A stretch of DNA of 64,000 nucleotides, from assembly GCA_004123355.1 (NCBI GenBank), contig SCHM01000004.1, forward strand, positions 1,426,001-1,490,000, in the 5' to 3' direction. Every line of letters starts with the position of its first letter. Within the stretch, counting starts at the first letter, position 1. Positions 45,860 through 59,168 of the stretch are shown here, in pieces. The translations under genes and the position numbers were made by a program. A model generated the notes under the pieces. The model saw only the letters and a program-made list of their open reading frames with translations, was not told the DNA's origin and searched no databases. The DNA comes from Amphirosellinia nigrospora (taxonomy: Eukaryota; Ascomycota; Sordariomycetes; Xylariales; Xylariaceae).

Positions 45860-47751
45860 GTTTGTCAATAGGGTGAGGGGCAGGCAACTCTGGACACCAG
45901 GTCTTGCCTTGCTTGAATGAGAGATAAATTGGTTGGTTGATTCGGCCACTTGTATATTGTTGAGCCGTCGCAGTCTAACTTGAGAGCGTGGTCTAGTTAG
46001 AGATCATGAAACTTAAGACAAGGTAGTATTCGATGTTTTGATCTGAATTGGGGGCCGTGGGCACGAAAACGGCAATTAAATATCTGGCAGGAGGCGAATT
46101 GATTTCCACAAGACCTGCTCATAGAGCCTTTTGAGTTTGCTTTGGAGAAACGCATCATCAATCTGAGAGGACAGGAATACCATGACCAACATCAATCAAA
46201 TAAGACTCGCCGGAGCAAAAACCCCCACCCGTTCACTTTCCTGCACTGCAGTAAGTGGATTCTGAGCTTATTCCCCCGTACATTGAATTCGAAGTATGTC
46301 GGGTATCTGTACCCTGCATTGCCCGCAATATGGGCACGGCCTCTTGTATAGATCCTACCACGGATGGTCACTGTACATTCAACCACGTGTTTTGACAGGG
46401 CTTGATCCAGCCCGCGGTGGCAATGTGGCCGTCAGAGATATCGCTATGCCTGGAGCCTAGTTTGGTCAGATTTGTGGTAACACGATCAGACGGCTAATCA
46501 AATCCCACTGTTGAGGCCCCGGAGTGATCTCCGTCTGCTCTTGAGTATGCTGTGGTTGTTCTTAGGTCGTCGGGCGCTCCAGACCCAGTTCTGAGACTGA
46601 CGACCGATAAGGTAGCTTATTAGCATGAGGCATCGGACTCGGCTCCGGGCCTGAATTGACCAATGACAGCCTGGATATCAAAATGAGAGAATCGGGCCTA
46701 GCAAAAAAAAAAAAATACTACACTACAGACAGGCCATAATAGCACCGTTAACCCACAATATTCTCTCCGCAGATGAGAGAGCGGGAGTACTGCACCACGG
46801 CACGTACCTTAGCGTGATACATATTGCTACCGTATTTATGTAGTGTAGCATTCAAGAAGTTATGACGTTTTGTCATTACGTAATTCTATACAACAAACGA
46901 CTACTGTTTTTAAATGGGAAAGTTTGTAGGAATGTTATTTTTGTTATTTTTTGGGCTGGGGGGGAAAGGGGTCGGTAGTTCGCACTACGACAGTATTCAC
47001 AGGACAAAAATCATTGCGTTTCCCGTTTGACGGGGCTAGCAACTCCCGAGGTCCACTCATGCATAGTATACATTAGATCGTGATGCGGGATAGACTACCT
47101 AAGGTACGGGTGCTTAGTGGCTGGTGGCAGGCGCTCTGCAAACGCTACTAGAGGCATGATTTTACGTGACGCGCATCTTATTAGAGATTCGTCAATATTT
47201 TCCGACGCATCATGATGAGGTCATATCTTAATTACTTCGATATACGGAGCATTGTCCACGAAACTAAGAATTTATAATGAAGCCTATCTTGGGTTTAGTG
47301 TAGATGTGCACTTGTTGGATTTTATACAGTCGCCCTAGAGTACGAACTATGAAGCCAATACAGCCCAGCCCCCGACGTCCTCCCTCCCCATTGACGCATG
47401 CCCTTCATCAGAATACATTTCGGTAGACGATATTCATAGCCCAGGATCCAGCAGATAGATATCATTACAAATTATGGTCGCAAAGGACACGGCTGATATG
47501 GCCGCGCGATGCAAAAATGCTCGCAGACCACCGCCAACAAACCGGTAATGCGTAGTGATGAAAAGCGCTTTCTCGGAAGTTTAATGCAATGGCTCTGATA
47601 GGGGTGACCCGACATAAAAAACACCTTAAAAAACGTGGTATCTCCGCTCCCTAGAAAACAAATATCTGAGATAGTGGTATATGAGGATGAAGAAGTGAAA
47701 ATCGTTCAAGATCATCGAGGTAAATTAGTACCGTGGCGAGTATTCACTGCG
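45860..47751. other. Intergenic, no gene seen
   Basis: bZIP promoter side and 3' side of the RhoGAP gene. A run of 13 A lies near 46700-46716. No conserved coding frame. Confidence 0.5.
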
Positions 47752-50700
47752 CTACATTCTCGTTTCCTCTCTTAACCGGCTATTTGAAGCCTGGTGGTTG
47801 ATTACGTTCCCCATGAACATTGAACTTTCCCGCCTCTTCGACTTATTGCTAAAGGAGGCATCGAGCATACCATTCGAGCTTGAGCTATATTCTTGTTCAT
47901 AAGGAGAACCATAACCGTAATGAGGCCGATCGTATGTCGGCTGTTTGAAAGGAGGGGCGGCCGCCGAGGGATCATAACCAGGTGGAGCAGAAAAGCCGCT
48001 TTCATAAGCCGGGCGAGAGGTTGCCTGCATGTTTGGTCCCTGTTGCGATAGATATTGTGGGTCATAAGCCTGTCTGGGTGGTGGCGTTGCAGCCGTTCTG
48101 AAACCTGGCGGCGTGGGCGTCGACCGTTGTTGCACTTGCTCAACGAGTCGCTGTCGATGGGGCGATTCCGTCGTACCAGCAGTCGAGGGGCGCCGTGGCT
48201 GTGGTTCGACAGGCTGCCGAGAATCTGCTTCCGAAATAGGCGATGGGAGCTCATACTCCTCAGGCTCTATGCCGAAAATTCCTTGATAATTTTGAAGAAG
48301 GAGGGCAAACACGGGGCTGGAATGTTAAGTGTTGGAGAGAAAACTATACCCACATTGCGCACCGTCATTTTGTTCTTGTCGGAGTGGTTGATGATCTTGA
48401 TTAAAAAAGCGATGAGATACTTAAGCAGTGTCTCATTAGCAAGCGGAAGGCGTTGTACAAGTTCCGACAAGGCCTCGATCTTCTCTTTATGATTCGTCAT
48501 CTCCGTGACCTCCACGAATTGCATATGCAAATCTCGGGTGAGGATAGTAGTAGGGAGTTCACGTAAATAGAGTTTCAAGAGTGAAGCAACAGCATGAATA
48601 TCATAATAGGTTTCATCTGTGAAGATATTGACGTCGCCTTCTTGGTTAAATCGCTCGCGAAGCTGCTTGATCACGACGTTAGAGCCGCTGAGGCGGAAGA
48701 TTCCCTCCTCTAATATTGCGTTCTTCAAATCGAGATACTGAATACAGCGATAGACGACAGCTGGAAGAGGGACGTTGGTATCAACGGGACCGCAATATCT
48801 CACAGCCTCGGCAAGTGGTGTTCCAAAGACTTGCCGCACCGGACCACGAGGCTCGGGCTGCGGCTGGGGGGTACTTCCTCCGCTAGAATTGTAAAGAGGG
48901 TCCTGGTCGTCAGAAGAAGAACGAGCTTTGGGCCCGAAGCCAAAGAAACTACGTTTACGTTGTTTCTTTTCCTCGATGGAAGGTCCAGGCTGGAGTAAAT
49001 TGGTCTTACTACCCCACGAAGCTGAGTCGGATATGATATGAGGGTCTCTGGGGCTGATATTGTGTATAACGAAGCTACCGGCTTCTCTAGGAGTTCAGGA
49101 CTTGCGGTACCTCGCCGCCGGAGTGGTGCGCCATCGGGTATATCGCCTTGCTTAGCTGTGTCGTAACTCATCCCAATAAGGGCATCCTGATTCTCAATCC
49201 GTGGATCCTGAGGTTTTCCCGGTCCATACATTTTCTTTTTCGCGTTGGCCCCAGTTACATGAGCTTGGTTGTTGTGATTATGAGTGCTAGACTTGACCGA
49301 AGCCTCGTCCTCGTTTGGATCCCGTAATCGATCCAGCGCAAAAGAGTGTCAACCCATTGATCGCGCTCCTGATCGCTTTCAGCACAAAGTACGTGTTTTA
49401 CGTAGCTGCTTGCATCTTTCTTCTTCGGCTCCAGGACCAAGAATGCGTGCCGATACTGGTTGTCGGCTCGTCGCCATTTGGACCTCCCGCGGGAGAACCA
49501 TCAGTATTATGCTGGGCCTGTTTCCCGATCTGCGCACCTAGAAGCTTTATGGTTCCCAGATGTGCTCCCCCAGGAGTCTCATAGTACTTCAAATTCGGAC
49601 CATCAAGAACGAAGTATCGAGCTTTCCATCCACCAAAATTCTTCCCTCTTTTTGTAAGATATCCAGTCTTAAAAGGCCTACCACCCGGCCCTTTCTGAGA
49701 GCCTGCCTCGCCGCTGGTTTCGTTTGTATCGTCACTGTTGGTGGTAGAGCATTGGTAGAAAGATATTTACACAGCTCGACGGCGGTTGGTAGGTCGAGCA
49801 AGGTATTCAGGAGTTCATCCATATAGTTATCAAGAACGGTGCGACGAGCATCCAGCTTGGCAGGAGCGTGACCACTAAATAAGGATCGATCCGGAGTTTT
49901 GGCTGTGAAGGAAGCACATTGTTTCATTCTCTGATCAAGTTTCGCCAGAGAGCTAGTGTCTTTTTCTACTCTCCATAACTCACCACCCCCAAACCTGGAT
50001 AGGATGGCTAATGTGAAGACAGGGTCTTCCTCGAGCTGCGTCAAAGAAAGGAGGCTGGCGCGAGATGGCCTCATCCGAGAGGAGGCTACCTTAACAGCGA
50101 TAGATGGTAGGGCATTCGGAGGTAGAAGTAAGTCGGGATATTCCTCTGTAGTGAGACCGCGGAATATCTCGGTGCGTTCGAGTCGTTCGAGCCCTGGTGA
50201 TTGCTTGGCAGCATGCAGAGGCTTGGGAGAGGCCAAGTTCATTGACTCGGCTGTGGTAGTATGGAACTTGGGGGTGTTCGGCGGCAGCGGTATTGGCTGT
50301 CGAGGGGCTCTTGGGGAAAGAGGAATCGCTGCAGATGCCATCCCGCGCGGCGAGACGGGTGGTGAGAATGCCATCGGCCGGGGGCTTGATGGGAGTCCCG
50401 GACTTATTAAGGCAGGATGCAGCTTCTGTTGAGACTCATCGCCACTTAGCATGCCAGCTAGAGATGCCGGGACATTGTTGCGCATCATCGAAGGCTGAGA
50501 AATTTTGGTGCGAGGGCTGGCAGGTACGTCGACGTCCTTCTGCCCACTTTCCTCGGATATGGGCGTGCCCTTGTGACTACCTTTTTTGCTTTTCTTGGAG
50601 AGACTGCGGGCTTCGGCCTCCTGCTGTGCGATTATTTCTCTTTCACGGTCGTCATCCTCCCTTGTCCGCCGACGTCCCCGTGACTCGACAATAGGACGCT

Positions 50701-51754
50701 CATCGACGTCTAGTAATGAATCATAATCCGATTCAGAGTAATCATCTTCATCCTGGGCTGGTTCCGGTGTTAGGCTAGGCTTCTTCTTGAGCTGTAAGGG
50801 TGCAGGTGGCGGTTTACGAGGGGGCGGGGCAGGCGGAGGCGGGAACTGTGATATCCCCTGGTCTATCAAAGGGGTGGCCTCGATAATGGATACGGTTGGG
50901 GGCTTTGGTTGGGGCCTCGCGGAGGTAGGCTTGGGATACTCCTCGATGGAGGTAGACCTATATGAATGGGGAGTTCGTGTGCGGCATTAGCAGCATTCTT
51001 TGCCGCATCAGCAACACGGTCCTGCTCCTCGTGGTCGAAATGATCTAAGGCGTGCTCCGAAGGATTCGGCATAGCATGTGTAGGATCCAACATCTCCCCG
51101 ACCTTTGAACGTGGCTCGTTTGATATACGATCTGCGGGAGGAGTAATCGGATAGGGGCGAGAGTCATATCGACGGGCGAATGCTTTGCGCTATCCGAGTC
51201 GAGGTTTGACGGCGATCGAGGCGCATTACTATTCTCTGGTTTCGAGACTTTCACTTCGACCGTGGCCAAACTTTCCTTTCTCGTCGGAGGAATTTCAGAT
51301 TTCGCATGTTCGTCGTGGAGAGCAATCACCTCCTTGAGCTTCTTCCGATACTTGTCTTTGTCTTTCAGGGCACGATCTAGGTCCTTATTCAAGCCTAGTA
51401 TCATCGCTCTTTGCTTATCTACCAAGCGCCATAATTGGGCATTTTGCTGAGACTGAGATTGCTTCTCTTTCAGTAAGTATTGAATAACGGCTTCGGGGGA
51501 CCCAGCCGCTCGAATTAGATTGGCAACATCATCTTGAGAACTTTGCTGGGAGGGCGCTCGCGAGGATATCGCAGAGACTGCCGAGTCAATCGACGATGTT
51601 CGAGGGGCTGCTCTGGTGGGGTCGACCTTGGAGAGGGACGATCCACTCGCCATGATTGGTAGGCTTGCAGCAGAGGAGCCTACTGGCTTCGTCCTGTTAA
51701 CGGGGTTCGGTAGAGTTCCGTGAGTCATTCGGAGGCGAAAGCAGCAGGCTGAGG
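47752..51754 (-). CDS. bem3: Bem3-like Rho GTPase-activating protein (PX-PH-RhoGAP)
   Basis: Inactivates Rho/Cdc42-type GTPases at sites of polarised growth. In order: a coiled coil (LLKEKQSQSQQNAQLWRLVD, LDRALKDKDKYRKKLKEVIA); a Pro-rich linker (QFPPPPAPPPRKPPPAPLQL); a PX-like domain at about 50210-49760 (LERLERTEIFRGL, LFSGHAPAKLDARR); a PH domain at about 49700-49330 (YFVLDGPNLKYYETPGGAHL, AESDQERDQWVDTLLRWIDY); and a RhoGAP domain at about 48850-48270 (FGTPLAEAVRYCG, IFRLSGSNVVIKQLRERFNQ with the arginine finger, LLKLYLRELPTTIL, VRNVGIVFSPTLNIPAP). It ends with a disordered tail, stop at 47752. At least six frame breaks (near 51155, 50965, 49615, 49464, 49323, 49050 and 48314), each explained by one lost base. 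Exon start 51754 follows a CATCCAG acceptor with a GACTAAC branch site. Confidence 0.88.
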
Positions 51755-51843
51755 CTGGATGAAGAACGGTTAGTCAAGCCATGCCCCTCGTGCGTGATTG
51801 CTGTATGTCAAACGGGTGTCCATTCGGTATCAAGGGAACGCAC

Positions 51844-52769
51844 CAGGGATTAGTTGTGACCGGAGTTGCCGGCGGAGAGAACTCGAGGAAGCTCGTTCCA
51901 GAAAAATCAAAATGATGTGATTGGGGCGATCGCCGAGCGTCCCCAGGCGAAAGTGTAGCCGACTCGGACACAGACGGAGAAGGCAAGGGAGACGGTGCTA
52001 AAGGACCAGCAGCCGGCAGTGGAAAGCTTGCGCTGCTTGGGCTCACACTAGGCGACCTGTTGAGGATATTCGTTTGCAGAGGGCTAGGCGCGGCTCTTCG
52101 TTGGGACCTAAAGATAGTGGAGATCTGGGTCAGCGCTGTTTTGAGGCTGTCCTTCCATTCAATGGAGATGACTGATAACTGGCTGGCTCTCGCTATCGTC
52201 GTTACCAACGTGACGCGGCGCTTTTTTACAGGTCGAGGACACCACGTGGCAAGGCAAGCTTTCAAGAGGATTCCGGCCGAGCGAGCAGTACCTGGCCTAG
52301 AAAATACACGTTTCGCTCATATCCAACAAAACCCAGTGGTTGTCAATGCGAAACATAGGCACGTAGTCTTCCAGCAGAGCAGATAGCGACGTGGCAAAAT
52401 CCCCTTTGTTTCGTCTCAACGTATATATATAGGTATGTGTTGTGCAAGTAAAATCATGACCGAGAATGAAGGACAAACAAAGAAAAAGAGACAAGCGTTA
52501 TAGACGGCTAACCTTGCTGCACCAGTGCGCGGAAGAGACAGCGACGATATCGTGGTAGTGGCTGTCGCAGCTGTAGTCGTGGTCGTGGTCGCTGACGTTG
52601 ACGTTGACGGCGGGGACAGCGAGGAACGCAACTCGAAATCGTGTGCAGAATAGTCTGTCGCGGCTCTGCCGATGGTTGGACTATCTGAATGCCCTCCTCG
52701 GTCGCCTGTTGTTCGACGTGAGAACTTGGCGGAGTCTCGCTGCGCCGGAGCGTTAGATGCGACATAGCC
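51844..52769 (-). CDS. Candidate 5' exons of the Bem3-like gene (or a separate hypothetical)
   Basis: A Ser/Pro-rich frame (LNRSPSVSPSSASFPLPAAG, GTSFLEFSPPATPVTTNP) ends at a good GTGCGT donor (51843). The intron 51843-51755 then leads to the certain RhoGAP exon. Upstream, a second Ser/Thr-rich frame (52.5-52.75 kb: DYSAHDFELRSSLSPPSTST, SSLSLPRTGAA) ends near a GTTAGC donor at about 52512, and a TTTAG acceptor lies near 52112. The phases do not join cleanly, and no ATG is secure; one at 52769 opens a less convincing frame. Disordered N-terminal extensions are usual in this family, so one long gene is the simplest reading. Confidence 0.4.
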
Positions 52770-55700
52770 CACCCTGGCACGATTTGCCCTGCCCACTCTA
52801 AATATGTGGATATATATGTGGATACCTCTATGCTGCAGACAGACTGCAGTGTGGACCCCACTGTACCTACAGGCGTAGTGCACAGCAGGATATGCAAAAT
52901 AGCTGCGAGACAAGGGCGGCGATTGGCGTTGGCGGTTTCACACCAGAGGTCAGAGCTTGTTAATCCCTGTAATCTAACCCCGACTGGCCTATGCGTTGTC
53001 AGGGTTGGTCTGCGTCCTGACCGCCGAGACTGCTGTGGACTCTCTTTCGAGACGCTCCAAACGGCCAAAAGAAGAATGCGACCCTGACCCTGATTGACGT
53101 CGCATGTGTCCGTATCCTGTTGACGGCGGCCGCAATTGTCGCACAGGTAGCTAAATCCGGTAGCCGATGCAAGCAAGGTTCACGCCTGCAATCTGATTGT
53201 GACCGGAGGAGCGCAACGAAAGGTGGTGAGCGCCTATACACTATTGTACGGGTACCTACAGTACGTCGCAAACGCCGCGAACTGCTCGCTTAGGCAGGCA
53301 GTTGAAGTAGTTCCCTGTTCGATGGCACCAAGGGCCGATGAGGCAATGAATGATAGTAATAATACTAAAAGACATATACGGGGGGTGGTTCCCGGGGTTA
53401 TATGTCTCTGTCCCTGTCGTTATGTGTCTCCTCTCCTCTTTATAGCACGCTGTTGAACTGTACACTAGAACCATCACAAGTGCCAGTTTACAGGAGTCAA
53501 ATAAACGGCATGCGAAGGGTGGGAGCAATAGTAAGAAGGAGAAGTAAAAGATAATGAATAACGTTGAGTGACGGGGAGAATGGACAATGTTGCAAAGTCA
53601 GGAACAAGAACAGGAACCGCTGCATCCCACTTTGCCGTCCCAAAGCTTGATTGACCTGATTGACTGGGCAATTAGGGGTAAAATCCACGATCAGGCCTAC
53701 TTTGTTTGCCTACCAACACTAAACCAGGCGCCCTACCTCAGATAGGCAATGAGAGATATTAGCAGATAGGGGGATGACCACCCTATGTTATTAGGTTTCC
53801 TTCGATATGGAACGTCTGACCACACTACCTACGCTGAAAGATACATATACAAGTCGTATACCCGTAAGTCATAAGAGAACCTAATAACCTGCAGTGATTC
53901 CTAGTTCTGGAAACTTTGGTCATCGAAGAAATCTAGCATCGCTCTACATATACACTACTAATCGACATGGCCTGATACTATACCCTGAATCCCCCGAAGA
54001 GACCCCATTTGCTTACTGCTCGCTACATTAGGTTAGTTTATACTACTAGTGTAGATGCGGGTGAACGAACCCCCTTAGCCAGGAACTTAGCCACCTGTGC
54101 CGACACTAAACAACACTAACAATCCCGCCAATAATGATCAACAACGAAAGAATCTGCATTTAAAAGTCCAGCTTCACTTCCGCATACTGCTCAGATACTG
54201 CCTACTGCTTAGATAGCAGCATCAAAGCACCGTGAATGATAATCATCCTAACCTATGTGCCGAAAATCAAGCGCGGTCATGGCTGATAAACTTATAAAGT
54301 TTGAGCATTTTATGTCAGGGGTCCATTATACATTACGGAACGGAGGCCTCGCCAAAAGAACCAACAATGCCTATATATACACTACAGCAGCGACATTCTG
54401 GATTCCTCCTCCATATAAGACTCAGGTAGTACTGGTAGGGAGCTATGGTATATACGTAAGTAGATGATAGCCAACACTAGAGAGCCTTTCCTTTTACTGC
54501 CGTGGTTGGAAAGGGGAAACGTTAGGATGACGAGAAGATGTGCAGGGTTCACCCCCGGATTCAGAGGCGGGCTTAATTAATTCAATTCTCAGAAGGGACC
54601 CCCTGCCCCGGCTGATTATGGATGTATTCAGCATAGCGCTGTCGGAATATTCCTTGTGTAGGTAGGTAGCGTATGGATAGACCATCCAAGAAGATACCTA
54701 GGTACCTAAATGTCTCATATTGTGCTAAGAAAGTAGATGATAGAACTACTTTATTCTTAGCTCTGTCAAGACACGCATACGTACGCTATCTCCCATTCTC
54801 AGTAGCATACAATTTAACTCGATGAATCGACTGCGAACGAGTGTTGTTTTGTTTTCATGTACCCTGCAGGAGATTTCTGCAAGAGCACGAATTCGGTAAT
54901 CGTCGGTGGTCTTGGCAGGCCTCGTCAGATTGGCGCAGGTTTGACGAAATAAGTAGGGTACACTACACTAAGAAGATCCCCCACGGTTGGCCAAGTTGGA
55001 GATCAAACGTGACCGTTTCCTAAACTGCCTGCTACTATACATTATGTACCTAAGTAAGGTAGTGTGGCCCGTGACCGTCTCTCCCTTTCATTCCGGCAGA
55101 ACCAACCCTAACCTACATATAGTGAGTGTACAGCACCTTTACCAAAAGAAACAAATGACGGGAGCGAAACAGAGCTCCTTCTCGCGGCGATACAACGCAA
55201 CCCAATTTCATTTTCCATGGAGCGAGTGACGGTGGATATCCCCTCGCAGCCAAATCTCTGCATCCAATGACCACTCGACTTGACCACGTGTGTGTCGGTA
55301 CGAAACAAGACAAATTCAGATGGGGCCGGCATTAACATGCACGCCATTCATTCCCAAGCCCTCCGCCAACGCCGCCTCTTTAGGAAGCTCTTGCCAGCCG
55401 CCCTAGAATCAGTAATAAAACAACCCGGCCAATCGAGTGCAGCACCTGCCGCGTAGCGAATGTGAGTGAGTTGGCGGTGTGATACCTAACATACTATCTA
55501 TCTTATAATAGACATATTATAGACACATTGTTGTGCCATGTAGTACCGTACCTGAGTGACTACCCGTGGTCTCGAACAGTGAAACAAATAGTTCGCCCTC
55601 ATTCGCCAGTCCGCAGTCTGCAGTCTGCGGACACTTGCATTCTAGATTTCTTGATTTTATCTAGATCCAGCCCTTGCTGCAGCGTCATCTCAAGCCCTAC

Positions 55701-57112
55701 CCTTTGAAACATGAACCAGTGGACATGAGGAAGCCCACTTGAAGCTTGTTGACGGTCTGGCGTTGGGATGCTCTGATAGAATTATACCAAAGGACGGCGG
55801 CATCTTACCTGTATCTCGTCCAAAATTCAAACCTTCGTCATCGTCACGGGACGCCATATAACCGAAAATGCAGGAGATATCGAGGGACGAAGCCATGGGT
55901 TTTCCCATTCAGCCAACCAATACTTTGCGCAACCCGGCTCGGGTATTCGGCCGGCTGTCGTTGGATCACAAGCGGCGATGAGCAATCGCCAAGCCCCATT
56001 TCGAGGTGCGCATCGATCGGCCCAGGCTCATCGGACTCTCTTCTTGCATTCTCTTCCCTTATCACGTATGTCAGATGCGAGAATAGAAATCGGTCCCCAG
56101 TCAACGACGTACATAATCAGAAGGAAAGTGGGTTAGTGGCTCGCTGAGCGAGGCAACAAATATCCGCAATGCGAGACAGCATATATTAAAAAAGGGATCA
56201 ATGCGAAGTCGACTCCGATAGCACCAATCCCCTGCTTCTGCACCATGTTAAATCGTATGCATCACACTGCACGTATCCTTAGCAAGAACGAATAACATCG
56301 ACATACGCGGGATACTCATAACAACAACAACAACAAAGTACTAGGTTACGCAGGTCTCGTGGCTACTTTTGCGGCAAAATAGCGCCTGGTTTCAGCATCT
56401 GTTTCAGCTAAGAGATTATAGTTGATCACGAAGCCGAAACGTTACCTTGTGTAGCTCAGCAGCCGAATAGGTAGGCCAGAAGTTTGGGGGCACGCGACAG
56501 CCATCATTAGGATTCCACAGACAGATTGAATGCTACTTTACCCCATTCACAAAGCAGAGAAGTACCTAGTCTCGAGTTGATTTACCTGAACGGGTAATGG
56601 CATACTACCGCTGCTAACTTAATCAATATGTTTTGCGCGTTGAGGTACAAAGTCAAGTCAATTAAACCCAAACAACCGAGATAATCGTCAGCAAGTGTTT
56701 GATTTAGTAAAGTATCTTCATGTTGCCCTACATGAATAGTTGCTATTTGGACAATTCTGACAGTTAAGGATAAGGAAAAGTAAAAGTTAAGTTTAAGTAG
56801 CAACTCTACCCCTGCTAGCCGGAGGTACAACAGACGCTAACTACCTAATTACAATCACTCGTTTTGTATAATCTTCAAATAGCTGTGTCAGAATCTATTG
56901 TAACCGATAGCTGCGTGTCATTTACGGAGGTTGCCCGGAGACACATGGGTGACTTAGCATATACACTAGAATCACTCTACTTCTCCTAATCTTGCGCCCT
57001 CTTGAAGGAGCTCTTGATTTGAATTCACTACATGTACAACTTGAGGCTACCGTAAATCGCTGTAATGAGTATTGACATCCTGATTCTCGTGAGCTAACGC
57101 CAACGATCTTTT
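52770..57112. other. 4.3-kb stretch without a recognisable gene
   Basis: 5' region of the RhoGAP gene and 3' side of the nitronate monooxygenase. A minus-strand frame at 55690-55908 (MGKPMASSLDISCIFGYMAS) has a GTAAGA donor at a plausible place but no recognisable partner exons. Other frames look random. CCTAGGTACC-type motifs lie near 54695-54710. No mobile-element signature seen. Confidence 0.45.
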
Positions 57113-58322
57113 TTATAACTTCGATTTAGAGTTCACATAGTTGCCAGCCGAGTTAAGCAGCTCCGACGCTTTCGTCACGATCTCATCTACGATCTCCTTA
57201 GCCGTCTGTCCGGGTGTATTGACGAGACCGGCGACAACGCCCATGGGCCTGGTATAAGATATCGTCAGCACAGCGCGCACAACTACAAATATCTTACTTT
57301 TTTCGACTTTCCGTCTTCAACAGAATCAGGGGGTAAAGGGATATGTGACCGAGATGGGAACACAAAGATATAAAACGACCTACCGCAGCTCCGCCTGCTC
57401 CATAATCTCGTCTGTCAACTTGCCCTCGGCGTGGAGACGATCCAGCTCGTGCTCGACCGGCATGATCCCTTTAGTCGTGAGCTCCTTGATCTCAGCCTGC
57501 CGATTCGCCTCCCAGTCCGCGACGTAGGCCGTCTTGTGCGCGCGCAGCGGGCGGCCGGTCCACACGAGGCTGCGGATGACGTCGTCGAAACCGGCGTCGA
57601 CGACGGCCTTCTTCGCATATTCGGACGCGCCGCTCTCGCGCGCCGCGACGAACCTCGTGCCGACCCACACGGCCTGGGCGCCGAGCATGAGCGCGGCCGC
57701 CAGGCTCCGCCCGTCGCTCACGCCCCGGCCGCGACGACGGCGACGGGTCGGCCCGTGAGCGGGGACGTGTACCGCCCGCAGAGGTCCGCGCACGCCGGCA
57801 CGAGGACGCTGAACGGTATGTCGCCCGTGTGGCCGCCCGCCTCGCCGCCCTGCGCGCAGATGATGTCGGCGCCGACGTCGCACGCCTTGCGCACGTGCTT
57901 GGGGTGTCCGACCATGTTCATGTACAGCACGCCCTTGCTATGGAGCCGGTCCACGACGCGCTTCGGCGGGACGCCCACGGCTGACACGAAGAGCTTCGCG
58001 CCGCCCTCGATGATGACGTCGACGAGCTCGTCGAGCGAACCCTTCGTGTAGTCATAGTTCGTCTTCCGTGCCGATCCGCCGACTTGCGGGATGAGGAGGT
58101 CGACGCCGAAGGGCAGTGACGGGTCACGGAGCTGCGATTTCAGGTCCGCGATCATATCTCGTAGTTGGGCTGCCGTGTACCCACGCCACCGATCACGCCT
58201 AGACCTCCGGCGTTTGATACGGCCGCGGCTAGACATGCTGTGGATGTCATCCCCATACCCGCTAGGATGACGGGGTGTTGGATACCCAGCTGCTGGGTGA
58301 GAGGTGTGCTAATCGGCGCCAT
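57113..58322 (-). CDS. Nitronate monooxygenase (2-nitropropane dioxygenase family)
   Basis: FMN-dependent oxidation of alkyl nitronates (detoxification of nitroalkanes or propionate 3-nitronate). It starts MAPISTPLTQQLGIQHPVIL then AGMGMTSTACLAAAVSNAGG LGVIGG (flavin-binding barrel). Other landmarks: PFGVDLLIPQVGGSARKTNY, GAKLFVSAVGVPPKRVVDRL, GADIICAQGGEAGGHTGDIP (signature with the catalytic His) and GVSDGRSLAAALMLGAQAVW (FMN phosphate loop). Intron 57383-57249, then PMGVVAGLVNTPGQTAKEIV, stop 57115-57113. Frame breaks at 58180-58182 and 57723-57726 are each one lost base. About 357 residues, normal length. The exon around 57400-57900 is notably GC-rich compared with flanking DNA. Confidence 0.92.
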
Positions 58323-59168
58323 GGCCTCGAGCTACGCTTCCTGATTGTTTCTGCGTAAGCACCACGATGGGTAAAATAGGCGTACAGATATCACGGGTCT
58401 TTTTGGAGGACAATGTAACAGGCAAATACCTCGATCATCAAACATAAAAGACACTGAAAAGCATTCAATTCAAAGCCGACGTCTAATAGCCGAGCCTGAT
58501 ATTATTTATTAACTTAAAGACTCTGATTCTAGGGCAATATAATTGACGGCAGGGATTTATCTCACGACAGCATGCCCTGGATATTACCCTCACATTCATC
58601 CTTGCGGGGTTGATTGCGGATCCCCAACCCTGTATTGAACCCAGTGGCGATCCCATCAAGAGGCTGTAAACTCCACATCTGATCGGCTTGGCCTCGTTGG
58701 TCATCATATTTATAAGCTAACTAACATATCCTTGATATACTAGGTAAGAGATCGCGAAATCGCATGGGTAGAAATATGGCTACGACTGGGCTGAAGAATA
58801 GCGCCGTCAATAGAGCATGATACAATAGAGTGTGCGAGTGTCTAAAGTGAGAATCGGGAATAGTAGGATGATGTTGTATCATAGTATTCTTTCATAATGT
58901 TGTTCAAGATATATGAATTGTGACTCAACCGCTATGTACAACTAACCCAAATGCCAAATGTGCATGTACTAATTCCCGTACATAGTCTGAGCTGTCCATA
59001 TATCCGTATTACATATTACATCGTCGCGCTAAGTATATAGATCGTGATGTAACCCAACGCCATTGCCCATAGTGTACCGTGTATGTAACATCATACTAAA
59101 ACATATTGTTCAAATCGAATCATCGTAGTATCGTACCCATTTACATCGTAATAAAGCATGAAATATAT
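58323..59168. other. Intergenic, no gene seen
   Basis: Promoter side of the nitronate monooxygenase and 3' side of the Pro-rich gene. AT-rich, no conserved frame. Confidence 0.5.

Noticed and set aside
57431-58051. 206-residue plus-strand frame over the nitronate monooxygenase
   Set aside because: Antisense shadow in a GC-rich exon.
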